7,155 nt of DNA from a bacterium (lineage in GTDB: Bacteria; Krumholzibacteriota; Krumholzibacteria; LZORAL124-64-63), in NCBI GenBank assembly GCA_003646045.1, contig QNDV01000114.1, positions 1 to 7,155 on the forward strand, written 5' to 3'. Each line of letters starts with the position of its first letter. Within the stretch, counting starts at the first letter, position 1. Shown here in pieces: positions 6,135-7,155 of the stretch. A model generated the notes under the pieces. It ran no database searches and had not been told where the DNA came from. It saw only the letters and a list, made by a program, of their open reading frames with translations. The translations under genes were made by a program, and so were the position numbers.

Positions 6135-7155
6135 CGCCCCAGTTTTCCCACCACATTCTCCACCGCTTCCAGCACGTCGCACGACTTGACCAGCGCCATC
6201 ATGGCCGTGTGGTCCGGGTACAGGCTGCGGTCCTCGTCGAGGAAGTCCACGGTCTCGCGGATCCGCACCTTGGCTGCGGTCACGCCCTTGCCGGATGCGA
6301 AGTCGCGCAGGTCCAGGGCCTGGGCCGCGCCCATCATCTCGATGCCCAGCACGCCGAAGGCGTTGTCCAGGATCTGACCGTTCTTGATGGCGGTGTTCAT
6401 GCCCATGGACACGAAGTCCTCCTGGTCCGCCGCCGCGGGGATGGAGGCCACCGAGGCGGGGGTCGAGAGGATGCGCTGTTCGACGATCAGGGAGTCGGCC
6501 GTGTATTGGCTCAGCATCATGCCGCTGTACATGCCGGCACCCCTGGTCAGGAAGGCGGGCAGACCGGCGGAAAGGGCCGGGTTGAGCAGGCGGTTGAGTC
6601 GGCGTTCGCTGAGCACGCTGATGATGGTGATGGCCTGGCCCGCCATCTCCATGGGCAGGCTCACCGGGGTGCCCTGGAAGTTGGCGCCGGTCAGGGTCTC
6701 GTTCTCCTCGGGGAAGAAGATGGGATTGTCGCCCACCCCGTTCAGTTCGATCTCCACCTGGCTGCGGGCGTAGGCCACCGCGTCGTGGGCCGCGCCGATC
6801 ACCTGGGGAGTAGAGCGCATGGAATAGGCGTCCTGCACCCGGGTCTTGACCTTGCCGCTGGCCAGATCGCTGCCGTCGATGCACTTGCGGATGCTCGCGG
6901 CACTGCGCACGGCGCCGGCGAATCCGCGTACCTCGTGCAGGCGCGTGTCGTAGGGCTTGAGATTGGCCATCAGAGCCTCGAGGGACATGGAGGCCGTGAT
7001 CTCCGCCTGCATCAGCCAGCGATCCATGTCGTACAGATGGATGGCGCTCATGGCCGTCAGTACGTTGGAACCGTTGATGATGGAAAGGCCGTCGCGGGCC
7101 TCCAGGCCGGGGGGTGTCAGGCCGGCCCGGGACAGGGCTTCGGCGCCGTCCAGCA
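6131..7155 (-). CDS. HAL/PAL/TAL-family aromatic amino-acid ammonia-lyase (MIO enzyme), 5' end outside window
   Basis: The frame is open from the right edge: 340 complete codons are visible, with first full codon 7151-7153, so the in-frame Met at 7051 is internal. Family members are about 500-540 aa, so roughly the N-terminal third, including the Ala-Ser-Gly that forms the MIO electrophile, is missing. Visible motifs, numbered from the first visible codon, are GLSIINGSN (22-30), RVQDAYSMR (105-113, with Tyr and substrate-carboxylate-binding Arg), NGVGDNP (138-144), GANFQG (156-161), SERRLNRLLNPALS (182-195) and QEDFVSMG (244-251). The enzyme should remove ammonia from an aromatic amino acid to give an unsaturated acid, or act as an aminomutase. 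NFQG and QEDF differ from the NFHG and QEDH usual in histidine ammonia-lyase and recall phenylalanine/tyrosine lyases, so automatic naming as hutH may mislead. No hut genes are seen nearby. Confidence 0.92.
   Translation of the reverse strand, partial: LDGAEALSRAGLTPPGLEARDGLSIINGSNVLTAMSAIHLYDMDRWLMQAEITASMSLEALMANLKPYDTRLHEVRGFAGAVRSAASIRKCIDGSDLASGKVKTRVQDAYSMRSTPQVIGAAHDAVAYARSQVEIELNGVGDNPIFFPEENETLTGANFQGTPVSLPMEMAGQAITIISVLSERRLNRLLNPALSAGLPAFLTRGAGMYSGMMLSQYTADSLIVEQRILSTPASVASIPAAADQEDFVSMGMNTAIKNGQILDNAFGVLGIEMMGAAQALDLRDFASGKGVTAAKVRIRETVDFLDEDRSLYPDHTAMMALVKSCDVLEAVENVVGKLGR

Noticed and set aside
1..7155. CRISPR array, tRNA, insertion sequence ends or phage genes
   Set aside because: No regularly spaced repeats, tRNA-like cloverleaf, transposase or terminal inverted repeats with target duplication were seen on reading both strands by eye.

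Overview
The window is G+C-rich (roughly 65% by eye), densely coding bacterial DNA. It holds six complete protein genes and one cut off at the right edge. No rRNA, tRNA, CRISPR array, insertion sequence or phage gene was seen. A c-di-GMP-type protein, a glycosyltransferase-like membrane protein with TPR repeats, and an HEPN/nucleotidyltransferase pair together suggest a proteobacterium, perhaps a high-GC gammaproteobacterium such as an Ectothiorhodospiraceae relative. That placement is inference from gene types and composition only.

Layout, left to right. (1) 26-1762 (+): a receiver-like/GGDEF/EAL protein. Its receiver and GGDEF domains look catalytically dead, while its EAL domain keeps the phosphodiesterase residues. 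(2) 1775-2494 (-): a six-helix membrane protein resembling the GAP/LysE-type transporter superfamily, convergent with gene 1 across only 12 bp. (3) 2495-2663: a 169-bp divergent intergenic region. It has a plausible promoter for each flanking gene and a perfect 10-bp inverted repeat over the predicted start point of the minus-strand promoter. (4) 2664-4499 (+): a TMTC-like multi-spanning membrane protein with a C-terminal TPR domain. (5) 4620-5333 (+): an aspartate/glutamate racemase family enzyme. (6) 5429-5812 and 5769-6134 (+): an HEPN protein and a minimal nucleotidyltransferase whose genes overlap by 44 bp, a probable two-gene module of the toxin-antitoxin-associated kind. (7) 6131-7155 (-): the C-terminal two thirds of an aromatic amino-acid ammonia-lyase (MIO family), convergent with the nucleotidyltransferase gene and sharing a CTAG stop overlap with it.

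The genes do not form one pathway. Strand changes split the window into at least four transcription units: gene 1; the GAP-like gene; the plus-strand run from the TPR protein to the nucleotidyltransferase, which has gaps of 120 and 95 bp and so may be more than one unit; and the ammonia-lyase. The only tightly coupled pair is HEPN-nucleotidyltransferase. I found no convincing wholly new system. The points most worth a second look are the dyad on the GAP-like promoter, the HEPN-nucleotidyltransferase module with its unclear toxin active site, the degenerate signalling architecture of gene 1, and the unassigned substrates of the racemase and the ammonia-lyase.
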